From G963676095 sp963676095 (GTDB taxonomy: Bacteria; Bacteroidota; Bacteroidia; Bacteroidales; Prolixibacteraceae), in contig OY781040.1 of NCBI GenBank assembly GCA_963676095.1, forward strand, positions 7,068,001-7,132,000: a stretch of 64,000 bases of DNA, given 5' to 3'. This document shows positions 51,825 to 59,703 of the stretch, piece after piece (the first letter of the stretch is position 1; each line of letters begins with the position of its first letter). The notes under the pieces were generated by a model. The model did no database searches, was not told the DNA's origin, and worked only from the letters and a program-made list of their open reading frames with translations. The translations under genes were made by a program, and so were the position numbers.

Positions 51825-53480
51825 ATGAAAAAAAATAAACTTTTAATTAACCTACTTTGCTTAAGCACATTTGTTTTATATAACACTCAAAGTAATGCTG
51901 CGAACAATGTAAAAAATGACTCGATCTGCACTCACCGGATCGTGAGGAGTGCAGATGGGAAAATCCGTTCCTGGTACAAACCGGAAATAAACGGGGCCGC
52001 TTATGACCACGTTGTAAAACTGGCTTCCGAATTTATTAAAGACATTGTTCCTGCTGATCCGAAAACAGGTCTGAAATTATATTATCTGTATTGTGAGATT
52101 GATGGGCCTGAAAGCGGGCATAGCACCTATTCGGGAAAAGGCGGTTCCAACAACCCTGCATGTGTTTTTGCAGGGCTTACCGAAAGCCTGGCTGTAAAAT
52201 ACCGGATTTATTCAGGAGACCAATCTTACCTGAAAATCGTGAAAGATTGCCTTGACTATATGCTTCAGCATGGAACTTCCCCAACTGGATGGATGTGGGG
52301 AAAATGCCCCTATTCCAGTTCGGTAAGCGGTGATCCTGAATTTTCAGGATCAGGCGATTTTGGCACAGGAAGCGGCGACGGCAACTATTTTCTGGAACCG
52401 GACAAAGTAGGCGAAATGGGTGTTGCTTATCTCCAGTTCTATGAGATAACAGAAGATACCGTTTACCTGAGGGCTGCCCTTGATTGCGCCGATGCCTTGG
52501 CAAAAAATGTCAGAGAAGGAAGTTACTCGCAATCGCCCTGGCCTTTCAGGGTACACGCACGAACAGGCGCAGTTTCAGAAGAATACTGCTCCAACGTGCT
52601 ACCTCCCGTGAAACTTTTTGATGAACTTTCCCGGATACAAGAGCAGGCAAAACTAACAGATAAGGCCATTGATCAATACACAAAAGCCAGAAATACAGCT
52701 TGGAAATGGCTGTTTTCGTGGGTGGGGCCGATGAAAACATTTGTATGGAAGGGATACTTCGAAGATGTTCAATATGACGCCATTAACGAGAACAGGGTAC
52801 AAGTTACACCGATGGAGGCAGCCCGCTACCTTATCCAACATCCTGAATATGATCATTTTTACGAACAAGATATAACTGTTTTAATAAACTGGTGCAACAG
52901 CGTATTTGGTACCCAAAATGCCCTCGGCTATAATGCACAGTGCGAACAGCTAAAATGTATGACCCCCATGGGAAGCCACACGGCAAGATATGCTTCTGTT
53001 TGCGCGATGTGGTATGCGTTAAATAAAAACGAGTGGTATAAAACAGAAGCCCTTGAAAATTTCAACTGGGCCACCTATTGTACCAGCAACTCAGGTTTTG
53101 TTTCCGTCGGGCCGGAATGGATGGCCGCATGGTTCTCCGACGGATACAGCGACTACATCAAACATTTCATGGATGGCCTGGCAGCCGTTCCCGAATGGGC
53201 CCCCGCCGGAGAAAACCATCTGTTGGGATCCACCGGTATCGTTCAGAATATCAGTTATGATCTGAAAAAAATTGCTTACCGTACTTATGCGCCTGCTTCA
53301 ACCGAAGTACTTCGGCTAAAAAACTTACCAGTACAGGTTATGATCGACGGCAAAGAAATTAAACGAGCCGATAATTTAATCAGCAATGACAGTTGGAAGT
53401 GGGAAAAACTTAAAAACGGCGGGATATTGCGGATTAATCACATTAGCGGAAAAAACGTGGAAATTATAAATCATGAGTAA
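51825..53480 (+). CDS. Secreted protein of (alpha/alpha)-barrel type, function unknown
   Basis: A 551-residue protein with signal peptide (cleaved near SNAAN). I do not recognise a named family with certainty. The pattern of helices with conserved aromatic and Gly residues (GLTESLAVKYRIYSGD, LDYMLQHGTSPTGWMWGKCP, GEMGVAYLQFYEITEDTVYL, SYSQSPWPFRVHARTG) resembles the toroid of six-hairpin glycosidases and polysaccharide lyases. A small C-terminal beta-domain (LKNLPVQVMIDGKEI) follows, as often in such enzymes. It lies between a GH-A hydrolase and a chimeric lyase, sharing a TAATG stop/start with the latter. Confidence 0.6.
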   Translation: MKKNKLLINLLCLSTFVLYNTQSNAANNVKNDSICTHRIVRSADGKIRSWYKPEINGAAYDHVVKLASEFIKDIVPADPKTGLKLYYLYCEIDGPESGHSTYSGKGGSNNPACVFAGLTESLAVKYRIYSGDQSYLKIVKDCLDYMLQHGTSPTGWMWGKCPYSSSVSGDPEFSGSGDFGTGSGDGNYFLEPDKVGEMGVAYLQFYEITEDTVYLRAALDCADALAKNVREGSYSQSPWPFRVHARTGAVSEEYCSNVLPPVKLFDELSRIQEQAKLTDKAIDQYTKARNTAWKWLFSWVGPMKTFVWKGYFEDVQYDAINENRVQVTPMEAARYLIQHPEYDHFYEQDITVLINWCNSVFGTQNALGYNAQCEQLKCMTPMGSHTARYASVCAMWYALNKNEWYKTEALENFNWATYCTSNSGFVSVGPEWMAAWFSDGYSDYIKHFMDGLAAVPEWAPAGENHLLGSTGIVQNISYDLKKIAYRTYAPASTEVLRLKNLPVQVMIDGKEIKRADNLISNDSWKWEKLKNGGILRINHISGKNVEIINHE

Positions 53481-54208
53481 TGAAACGGAAAAGGAAGACT
53501 GATGGTTATAGCGACCAATGGTCGCGGATACAATTTAGATTCCTGATTTTATTATCTTTTACATCATTGTTTTTTCCTCCGGCACATGCGGAGGAAAAAA
53601 CTTTTGTACATCCGGGAATCTACCAGACAAAAGCAGATCTGGATTTCATGAAGCAAAAGGTTCTTGACGGAGAACAACCCTGGAAAGATGCCTTTGAGAT
53701 GGTAAAAAAATCGATTTCTTTTGATGAGCAGATAAAGGTGGAACAACATATCGTTCGAGGGGCCTTTAATTCCCCGTGTATCGGGGCTGACAATTTTGAA
53801 CGGGATGCAAACCAGGCCTACCAGGCGGCACTGGTATGGTATATCTCCGGGGAACAGAAGTATGCCGACAAAGCAATAGAAATCCTCAACGCATGGTCGC
53901 CCAACATCTGGGATTTTGATGATAATGACTGGTTCGGGATTCATCTGGCAAGTTGCCTGGATGTGACGATTTCCGGTTGTCTGGTCGAGGCAAACAGTTC
54001 CAGTGGAATTTATGCTGAATACCTTTATGACGGATGCGAACACGTTACAGTAACGAACAACATAATACAGTATAATGACGGATTTGGATTTGAATCTTAT
54101 GCCGGAACAAAGATTAATTCGGACGGGAATCAATATACCGGAAACGGAGAATTAATACAACAGGAAAAAATAAGTAATGAAAAAATTCTGTTGATGGGAA
54201 AAAATTAA
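53480..54208 (+). CDS. Chimeric ORF: truncated alginate-lyase-like domain joined to a beta-helix end (probable pseudogene)
   Basis: The 242-residue frame has a signal peptide (to about PPAHA), then residues 42-150 match the start of alginate-lyase-family proteins (FVHPGIYQTKADLDFMKQK, AYQAALVWYISGEQKYADK, AIEILNAWSPNIWDFDDND). From about residue 151 the sequence switches to a right-handed beta-helix end (FGIHLASCLDVTISGCLVE, GCEHVTVTNNIIQYNDGFGF). Both parts are incomplete, which suggests that a deletion joined two neighbouring genes in frame near base 53930. It overlaps the preceding stop by one base (TAATG). It is unlikely to be an active lyase. Confidence 0.75.
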   Translation: MKRKRKTDGYSDQWSRIQFRFLILLSFTSLFFPPAHAEEKTFVHPGIYQTKADLDFMKQKVLDGEQPWKDAFEMVKKSISFDEQIKVEQHIVRGAFNSPCIGADNFERDANQAYQAALVWYISGEQKYADKAIEILNAWSPNIWDFDDNDWFGIHLASCLDVTISGCLVEANSSSGIYAEYLYDGCEHVTVTNNIIQYNDGFGFESYAGTKINSDGNQYTGNGELIQQEKISNEKILLMGKN

Positions 54209-54237
54209 AAACCGTAAATCCTAAACCAGAATCAAAA

Positions 54238-55183
54238 ATGACTAAAAATAAATTATTGATTATTCTGATTACAGTATTCCTTTGTAATCTTTCGGCACTC
54301 TCACAGGTCCCCGGAGAAAAAAAGGAACTGGTTTCTTTCAAAACGTCAGACAGCCTCCTTCAAAAGCTATATGACTGTGCTGTTGAAAAAGCCAAATGGA
54401 ATATTACCTGGTTTGGAAAATACAAGGTTTTGGTTGAAGGAGCCGGTTATAATAACGTGTGGCTGGAAACACAACCCATGGGAGGTTAGATGTATGGAAA
54501 AAGACACCCGGAAATCGCAAAAAACAACATTGAAATATTTATCGATTATCAACGAAAAGATGGTCGGTTTCCCGGAATGATTTCCTGTCATAACGATTCT
54601 CTTGTTGCCCACTACGGATGGTTTCAAGGACTATTTCTGGCAGCTCCTGCTTTTGAAACCTGGTTCCTGTTAAACAAGGATAAAAATTTCATAGACAACG
54701 TATATCTGTCATTGCAGAAATTTGATGATTATCTGTGGAAAACCCGGGATTCCAATGGGGATGGATGCCTGGCTTACCCCAGCCGGGAACAGGCAATACC
54801 AAGGCTTTACAGAAGACCTGACATGGCGTTATTATGACAACTTTTATCGGATGTTCGGCGAATTACGGGCAGAGTTCCCGGGCCTGGTATTTCAAAATTG
54901 TACTGGCGGCGGAGGCCGTCTCGACTGGGAAACCATGTCTATGTTTAACAATACCGAACTATCAGACTTCATACGCACCACTGCTGAAAAAACAGGAGAT
55001 GATCCGGATGAATACCTCTTCCGCCCACGCGGGATAGACCCGGAGAAATCCTATCGGGTTAAGTTAGACAGCCAGAAAATTTCATTTGCCATCTCCGGAT
55101 TTACGCTCATGGAGGAAGGCATTAAAATCCGACTGGAGCAGCCACTGACCAGCGAATTAGTTATCATTCAAACGCAAAAATAA
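54238..55183 (+). pseudogene. Mosaic of broken glycosidases (six-hairpin glycosidase fused to GH36-like alpha-galactosidase fragments)
   Basis: The first frame (54238) encodes a signal peptide and a six-hairpin glycosidase N-terminus (LLQKLYDCAVEKAKWNITW, YNNVWLETQPMGG). A TAG at 54487-54489 interrupts it; the same frame goes on with MYGKRHPEIAKNNIEIF and IDYQRKDGRFPGMISCH up to about RDSNGDGCL near 54770. From there homology moves to frame 2: LTWRYYDNFYRMFGELR, VFQNCTGGGGRLDWETM, FNNTELSD, typical of a GH36-type alpha-galactosidase, and then jumps to that family's C-terminal beta-domain (YLFRPRGIDPEKSYRVKL). At least two deletions, one frame change and one nonsense codon are needed to explain it. 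Confidence 0.8.
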
Positions 55184-55245
55184 ACGAACAAAAACAACGA
55201 TTACCCGGGTATAGATTCTCCGGCTAAACCTCTCGAAGAAGCACC

Positions 55246-55285
55246 AAATAATTTAGCATTATTCATGAATAATGCTAAATTATTT
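55246..55285. terminator. 40-bp perfect palindrome acting as bidirectional terminator between convergent units
   Basis: Twenty bases beginning AAATAATTTAGCATTATTCA are followed by their exact reverse complement. It lies 62 bases after the mosaic pseudogene and 24 bases after the esterase stop on the other strand. T-rich ends occur on both strands (ATTATTT), which fits termination in both directions. Confidence 0.7.
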
Positions 55286-55309
55286 TCCCTGACAGTCAAT
55301 CTATTAAAA

Positions 55310-56902
55310 CTATTTAAAGGCTTCCTTAATGACCATATCTGCAATGATTTTTTGTCCGGAAGCCGTTAAATGAATTCCATCAACAGAGACATGATCCCAC
55401 ACAGGCAACAACGTTGAATTGATATCAACATAATGGCACCCTTCTTCTGCCGCAACTTTCCTGAACATTGGAAGTAACCAGGCAACACGCCGGGCCCCTC
55501 CTTTGTATTTATCTGCTAACCGGTCGTCGTTACCATAGGGAGGAGGAGATATAACCACTATTTCAGGATGATATTTCAGGAAAACAGGATGCGCCTTTAT
55601 CTTCCCGATCAGTTTTTTCAGGTTCTGGGGCACAAATTTCAGGCTATCCTGATAAACCGCCTTACAATCATTTGTCCCAAGCATGATCAAAATTTTGTTC
55701 ATCCCGTTCAACGCTTTACCAGCCTCATCCATGTACCGGTCTACCTGCCGCAATGTGTTCAAATTCGGATTTCCTAAATTATCGAACCCAATCGTGTTTC
55801 CCGAGACAGAAGTATTGTAAATAAAATCAGAAAAACGCTCCTCCTTCAGCTGGTTCACCCAACCTTCCTCAATAGCCCCGTTAGAATCTCCAATGACAAG
55901 TATATTCTGTCCTTTCACACCATCCAGTACCCTGTCCATGATCATTTCATGTCCTCCTTCAAAAAGGGTTATCTGGAGTTTGTCGAGGTAATGCCGCTGG
56001 ATCAAAACAGACAAATGATCCTTGAATACAGGAGTTCCGGTTGTCTGCCAATCCATCAGACGCAGCATTTCCCCGGGTGAAAAAAGTATTTTTTGGTCTG
56101 AATAATCGAAATCAGAAACCACCTTATTGAAAAAATTCAGGCTATGGGTAAAAGGAACATCTCCCTCCAGCCCCCCATCGTGAATACCAGCAAAAATAAA
56201 GAGCTTGCTGTTTTCCCGTTTAGCAACAGGCGTATCCATGAATACAGGAGAACGCTTTACGGCCTCTGCTTCATCAAAATAGGGAACAAATCCATCCTTG
56301 GGAAGACCGGAAGTTACCTTTTCCAAGTCGTACATGTATTTTTCATATTTTACACGACGCCCGGCGCATTCATAATAATAGTCCACCAAATTTGTAATCG
56401 AAGCCCATGCCGTAAAGGTCTTGACCCGGTGTTTGATTTTCATGTAGCAAAGTAACGTGGCATAGCCGCCACCACTACCCCCAACGATATGGATACTTGC
56501 GGTATCAACATTGGCATGAGCAATAGCGTAATCGATCGCATCGTCGATATCCTGAACCACAAGCGGACTGCCACAGGCTTCAGGACGGTCGTCCGGTCCC
56601 CTGAAATCAGGATGGATATAGTTATAATCATTGTCAATACAAAGTTGCGCTACCCCATCCACTTTGGTATAATCAGCACTCCACGCGTGAAGCCTCACCA
56701 CCAGCGGACGTGGCTGACTTGATTTTACCTTGAAAAAATAGGCCGGTTGTACGGCATGATCGGCAGAAGAAATAATCTCTACTTTTTTACATTCTGAAGG
56801 CCATTTTTGCTCCAATCCGTTATTTACCTCTATTTTATCCTGTGCAAAAACAGTCTGCAACAGAGAAAAACAAAAAACGAATGGCGCGAAAAAAAATTTC
56901 AT
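55310..56902 (-). CDS. Two-domain secreted esterase: alpha/beta-hydrolase fused to SGNH hydrolase
   Basis: A 530-residue protein with signal peptide (to about TVFAQ). The N-terminal 330 residues form an S9/acetyl-xylan-esterase-like alpha/beta hydrolase: LVVRLHAWSADYTK, VGGSGGGYATLL (nucleophile Ser, about residue 144), FAGIHDGGLEG and LFEGGHEM (His). The C-terminal 190 residues form an SGNH hydrolase: ILVIGDSNGAIEEGW (Ser, about 337), MLGTNDCKAV and VDGIHLTASGQ (Asp and His). Each half has a full set of catalytic residues, so both may be active on acyl groups of a glycan. It is transcribed from a promoter that carries a degenerate LacI-type site. Confidence 0.85.
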   Translation of the reverse strand: MKFFFAPFVFCFSLLQTVFAQDKIEVNNGLEQKWPSECKKVEIISSADHAVQPAYFFKVKSSQPRPLVVRLHAWSADYTKVDGVAQLCIDNDYNYIHPDFRGPDDRPEACGSPLVVQDIDDAIDYAIAHANVDTASIHIVGGSGGGYATLLCYMKIKHRVKTFTAWASITNLVDYYYECAGRRVKYEKYMYDLEKVTSGLPKDGFVPYFDEAEAVKRSPVFMDTPVAKRENSKLFIFAGIHDGGLEGDVPFTHSLNFFNKVVSDFDYSDQKILFSPGEMLRLMDWQTTGTPVFKDHLSVLIQRHYLDKLQITLFEGGHEMIMDRVLDGVKGQNILVIGDSNGAIEEGWVNQLKEERFSDFIYNTSVSGNTIGFDNLGNPNLNTLRQVDRYMDEAGKALNGMNKILIMLGTNDCKAVYQDSLKFVPQNLKKLIGKIKAHPVFLKYHPEIVVISPPPYGNDDRLADKYKGGARRVAWLLPMFRKVAAEEGCHYVDINSTLLPVWDHVSVDGIHLTASGQKIIADMVIKEAFK

Positions 56903-56931
56903 ATTTTACTGGGTTAGGTATAGTTCAGATC

Positions 56932-56949
56932 TGCTTTAACGATTTAGCA
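56932..56949. promoter_or_regulatory. LacI-type operator 3 (degenerate) with -7 box at the esterase promoter
   Basis: TGCTTTAAC/GATTTAGCA resembles the TGCTAAAACGTTTTAGCA palindrome with several mismatches. The minus-strand -7 match TACTTTTG (56955-56948) overlaps it, and the A/T-rich sequence beyond is shared with operator 2 (AGCAAAAGTAAAAAA). It lies 29 bases upstream of the esterase start. Confidence 0.5.
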
Positions 56950-57217
56950 AAAGTAAAAAATTAATTCATATCCCTACAGACACAGATAAACGATTTCTTC
57001 TCGCATAAAAAAATCATAACAAAAACACAACATGCCATTCCGGATGACCTTTTGAATCATCAAATAGCATACTTAATTTTATATTTGTCCCATCGTTTAA
57101 AGATCGGACGAGGTAATTAAATGTCTGTTCCCGCAAATAAAAAAGGACTATCCCATTAATCACTGAACATCAAAAAGTTATTATCAACAATCATATTAAA
57201 GTTATATAAATTTAGTC
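56950..57217. other. Divergent intergenic region upstream of GH3
   Basis: The 315 bases between the divergent esterase and GH3 genes hold operator 3 on the left. A plus-strand TATATTTG at 57080-57087 fits the -7 consensus, but the nearest TTTG lies 25 bases upstream, too far for a good -33 box. No ORF is seen. Confidence 0.4.
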
Positions 57218-59479
57218 ATGAAAAGACATCTATTTTTCAAAACACTGCTTCTTGCAGCTTTTATCGTATTGAGTGTAAATTCCATGGGCTATCCCCCTAC
57301 GGATAAGGAACTACCAGGTGAATCGTGGGCTAAATCAAAAACGGCACAAATGACCATGGAGGAAAAAGCCGATTTTTTATGTGGTTCATCGTGTATGCTG
57401 AATGACGAACTGAGAGCTTCAGCATCTACAAAAGAAATATCACGCTTAGGAATTCGGCCGATGGTCGTTTCAGACGGACCTGCCGGGTTAAGGATACTTA
57501 CCTTGCGTCCCAATGATATAAAAACATATTACACGACAGCTTTCCCGGTTGGCACTTCGTTAGCTTCTACATGGAATGTGGATTTAGTGCAGAAAATAGG
57601 CGAAGCAATGGGACAGGAACTCAAGGAATATGGGGTGGATGTTCTGTTAGGTCCGGGAATCAATATTCAACGATCTCCATTATGCGGCAGAAATTTTGAG
57701 TATTATTCGGAGGACCCGTATGTCATAGGAAATATCGCGGCAGCCATCATTAATGGGGTCCAAAGCAATGGAGTTGGTACCTCAATTAAGCATTTTGCCG
57801 CGAACAATCAGGAAACGAATCGTCATTCTATAGACGAAATTATTTCGGAAAGGGCTATGCGTGAAATCTATTTGAGAGGTTTTGAAATTGCCATCAAAAA
57901 GTCACAACCGTGGACGGTGATGAGCTCCTACAATAAAATAGACGGTAGTTTTACTTGCGAACGCCGTGATATGCTGACCGATATCCTGAGAAATGAATGG
58001 GGATTTAAAGGGCTTGTTATGACGGATTGGGACGGTGGTTGCATCAATCAGAAAAGCGATGTGATTGCCCAGATATCTTCAGGAAATGATTTACTGATGC
58101 CAGGCTATGACTCTCAACGTGAAGATTTGCTGAATGCAATGAAAAGCGGCAAACTAAAGATGGAGGATGTTGATCTTTCTGTCGAAAGGATCTTAACTAT
58201 CCTATATAAAAGTATCGCTCAAACAGACTATGCTTTTTCAAATAATCCTGATTTACAAGCCCATGCTAAATTGACCCGCGAGGTAGGTGCAGAAGGAATG
58301 GTACTTCTTCAGAATAACAGACATACATTACCTCTGCGCCAGAAAAGCAAGGTCGCCCTATTTCGCACCCCCTCCTACGCACCTGTTGCCGGAGGACTAG
58401 GAAGTGGCGATGTTTATAAAGCTTATGTTTCTTCTCTGGATAGCGGATTAAAAGATGCGGGTATCGCCCTGGATAAAAGCTTGACCGATTATTACGCAGC
58501 CTATTTAATATACCCGTATCATGATAGTATCGACTATAACTACATAAATGAAGATCAAATCGATTTTAATAACGATTGTCTGAAGAAATTGGCTCTGAAT
58601 AATGATATAGCTGTGATAACTATTGGAAGAATTTCTACTGAAGGAGCAGACCGAAAGATCGAAGGCGATTATAATCTGAAACCTGATGAACAAAGAATGA
58701 TCGAAAAGGTATCGGACGTTTTTCATGCAGCCAGTAAAAAAGTCGTTATCGTATTGAATATCGGAGGTGTCATCGAAACGGAAAGCTGGAAAAATAAAGT
58801 AGACGCAATTCTTTTGGCATGGCAGCCTGGTCAGGAAGTAGGTAATTCGATTGCCGATGTCCTTGTCGGCAAGGTCGATCCTTCCGGAAAATTAACGATG
58901 ACTTTTCCTAAGAAATATGCAGATACACCCGCAGCAAAATATTTCCCGGGCGAACCAGTCAATGATCCGAAGAAATCATATTATAACGAAGGTATCTTTG
59001 TCGGCTACAGAGGATATGAAAAAAATCACGTTGAACCATCTTTTGAGTTCGGGTTTGGGCTGTCCTATACCAGTTTCACTTATTCTGACCTGATATTGAG
59101 CAATAAAAAGTTCTCGAAAGAGCTATCTGTTTCCGTCAAAATAACGAATACCGGTAGCTGTGCAGGTAAAGAAGTTGTTGAACTGTACCTGAAGGCTCCG
59201 GCTTCCGATATAGAAAAACCGGAAAAAGAACTAAAAAGTTTTGCAAAAACACGTCTACTACAGCCAGGCGAAAGCCAGACCTTATCTTTTAAACTGCAAC
59301 CAAAAGATTTGTCTTCATTCCATTCGAAGGAGGAGGCATGGATTGCAGACAAAGGATTGTATCAAATATTGATTGGGGCTTCATCCAGCAACATAAAACT
59401 GCAGGACAACTTTAATTTGACAAAACGGGAAATTGTCGAAAAGGTCCATCCGTCATTCCAGGAAGTTGCAGAAAAATAA
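57218..59479 (+). CDS. GH3-family beta-glucosidase/beta-xylosidase
   Basis: A 753-residue secreted enzyme with signal peptide (to about VNSMG). The N-terminal TIM barrel has RPMVVSDGPAGLR, LLGPGINIQRSPLCGRNFEY, TSIKHFAANNQETNRH and the nucleophile Asp in LVMTDWDGG (about residue 270). The alpha/beta sandwich (EGMVLLQNNRHTLPL, WQPGQEVGNSIADVL, GKLTMTFPKKY) and a C-terminal fibronectin-III-like domain (NTGSCAGKEVVELYLKAP) follow. GH3 enzymes remove terminal glucose or xylose residues from oligosaccharides in the periplasm. It has its own terminator and appears to be a single-gene unit. Confidence 0.93.
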   Translation: MKRHLFFKTLLLAAFIVLSVNSMGYPPTDKELPGESWAKSKTAQMTMEEKADFLCGSSCMLNDELRASASTKEISRLGIRPMVVSDGPAGLRILTLRPNDIKTYYTTAFPVGTSLASTWNVDLVQKIGEAMGQELKEYGVDVLLGPGINIQRSPLCGRNFEYYSEDPYVIGNIAAAIINGVQSNGVGTSIKHFAANNQETNRHSIDEIISERAMREIYLRGFEIAIKKSQPWTVMSSYNKIDGSFTCERRDMLTDILRNEWGFKGLVMTDWDGGCINQKSDVIAQISSGNDLLMPGYDSQREDLLNAMKSGKLKMEDVDLSVERILTILYKSIAQTDYAFSNNPDLQAHAKLTREVGAEGMVLLQNNRHTLPLRQKSKVALFRTPSYAPVAGGLGSGDVYKAYVSSLDSGLKDAGIALDKSLTDYYAAYLIYPYHDSIDYNYINEDQIDFNNDCLKKLALNNDIAVITIGRISTEGADRKIEGDYNLKPDEQRMIEKVSDVFHAASKKVVIVLNIGGVIETESWKNKVDAILLAWQPGQEVGNSIADVLVGKVDPSGKLTMTFPKKYADTPAAKYFPGEPVNDPKKSYYNEGIFVGYRGYEKNHVEPSFEFGFGLSYTSFTYSDLILSNKKFSKELSVSVKITNTGSCAGKEVVELYLKAPASDIEKPEKELKSFAKTRLLQPGESQTLSFKLQPKDLSSFHSKEEAWIADKGLYQILIGASSSNIKLQDNFNLTKREIVEKVHPSFQEVAEK

Positions 59480-59510
59480 GTTACCATTTCAGAACCGATA
59501 AAGACATGCA

Positions 59511-59548
59511 AGAGGCAGTCCTTCTATAGAGGACTGCCTCTTTTTTTT
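59511..59548 (+). terminator. Rho-independent terminator of GH3
   Basis: AGAGGCAGTCC, a nine-base loop, GGACTGCCTCT, then a run of T. The stem is a perfect 11 bp and begins 31 bases after the stop. Confidence 0.95.
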
Positions 59549-59703
59549 GATCCAACAGATGCAGATATTTTAAACGATACAAGTAAGCAATCAGAAATAA
59601 AATCTACCAAAACAAAAAATGGGATAACTAGCAATCACAAGAAACTTTTTTTGAGAAAAAAGAGTAAATTAGGCTCTTGAATCAACTAAAAGGGCCTTGT
59701 CTC

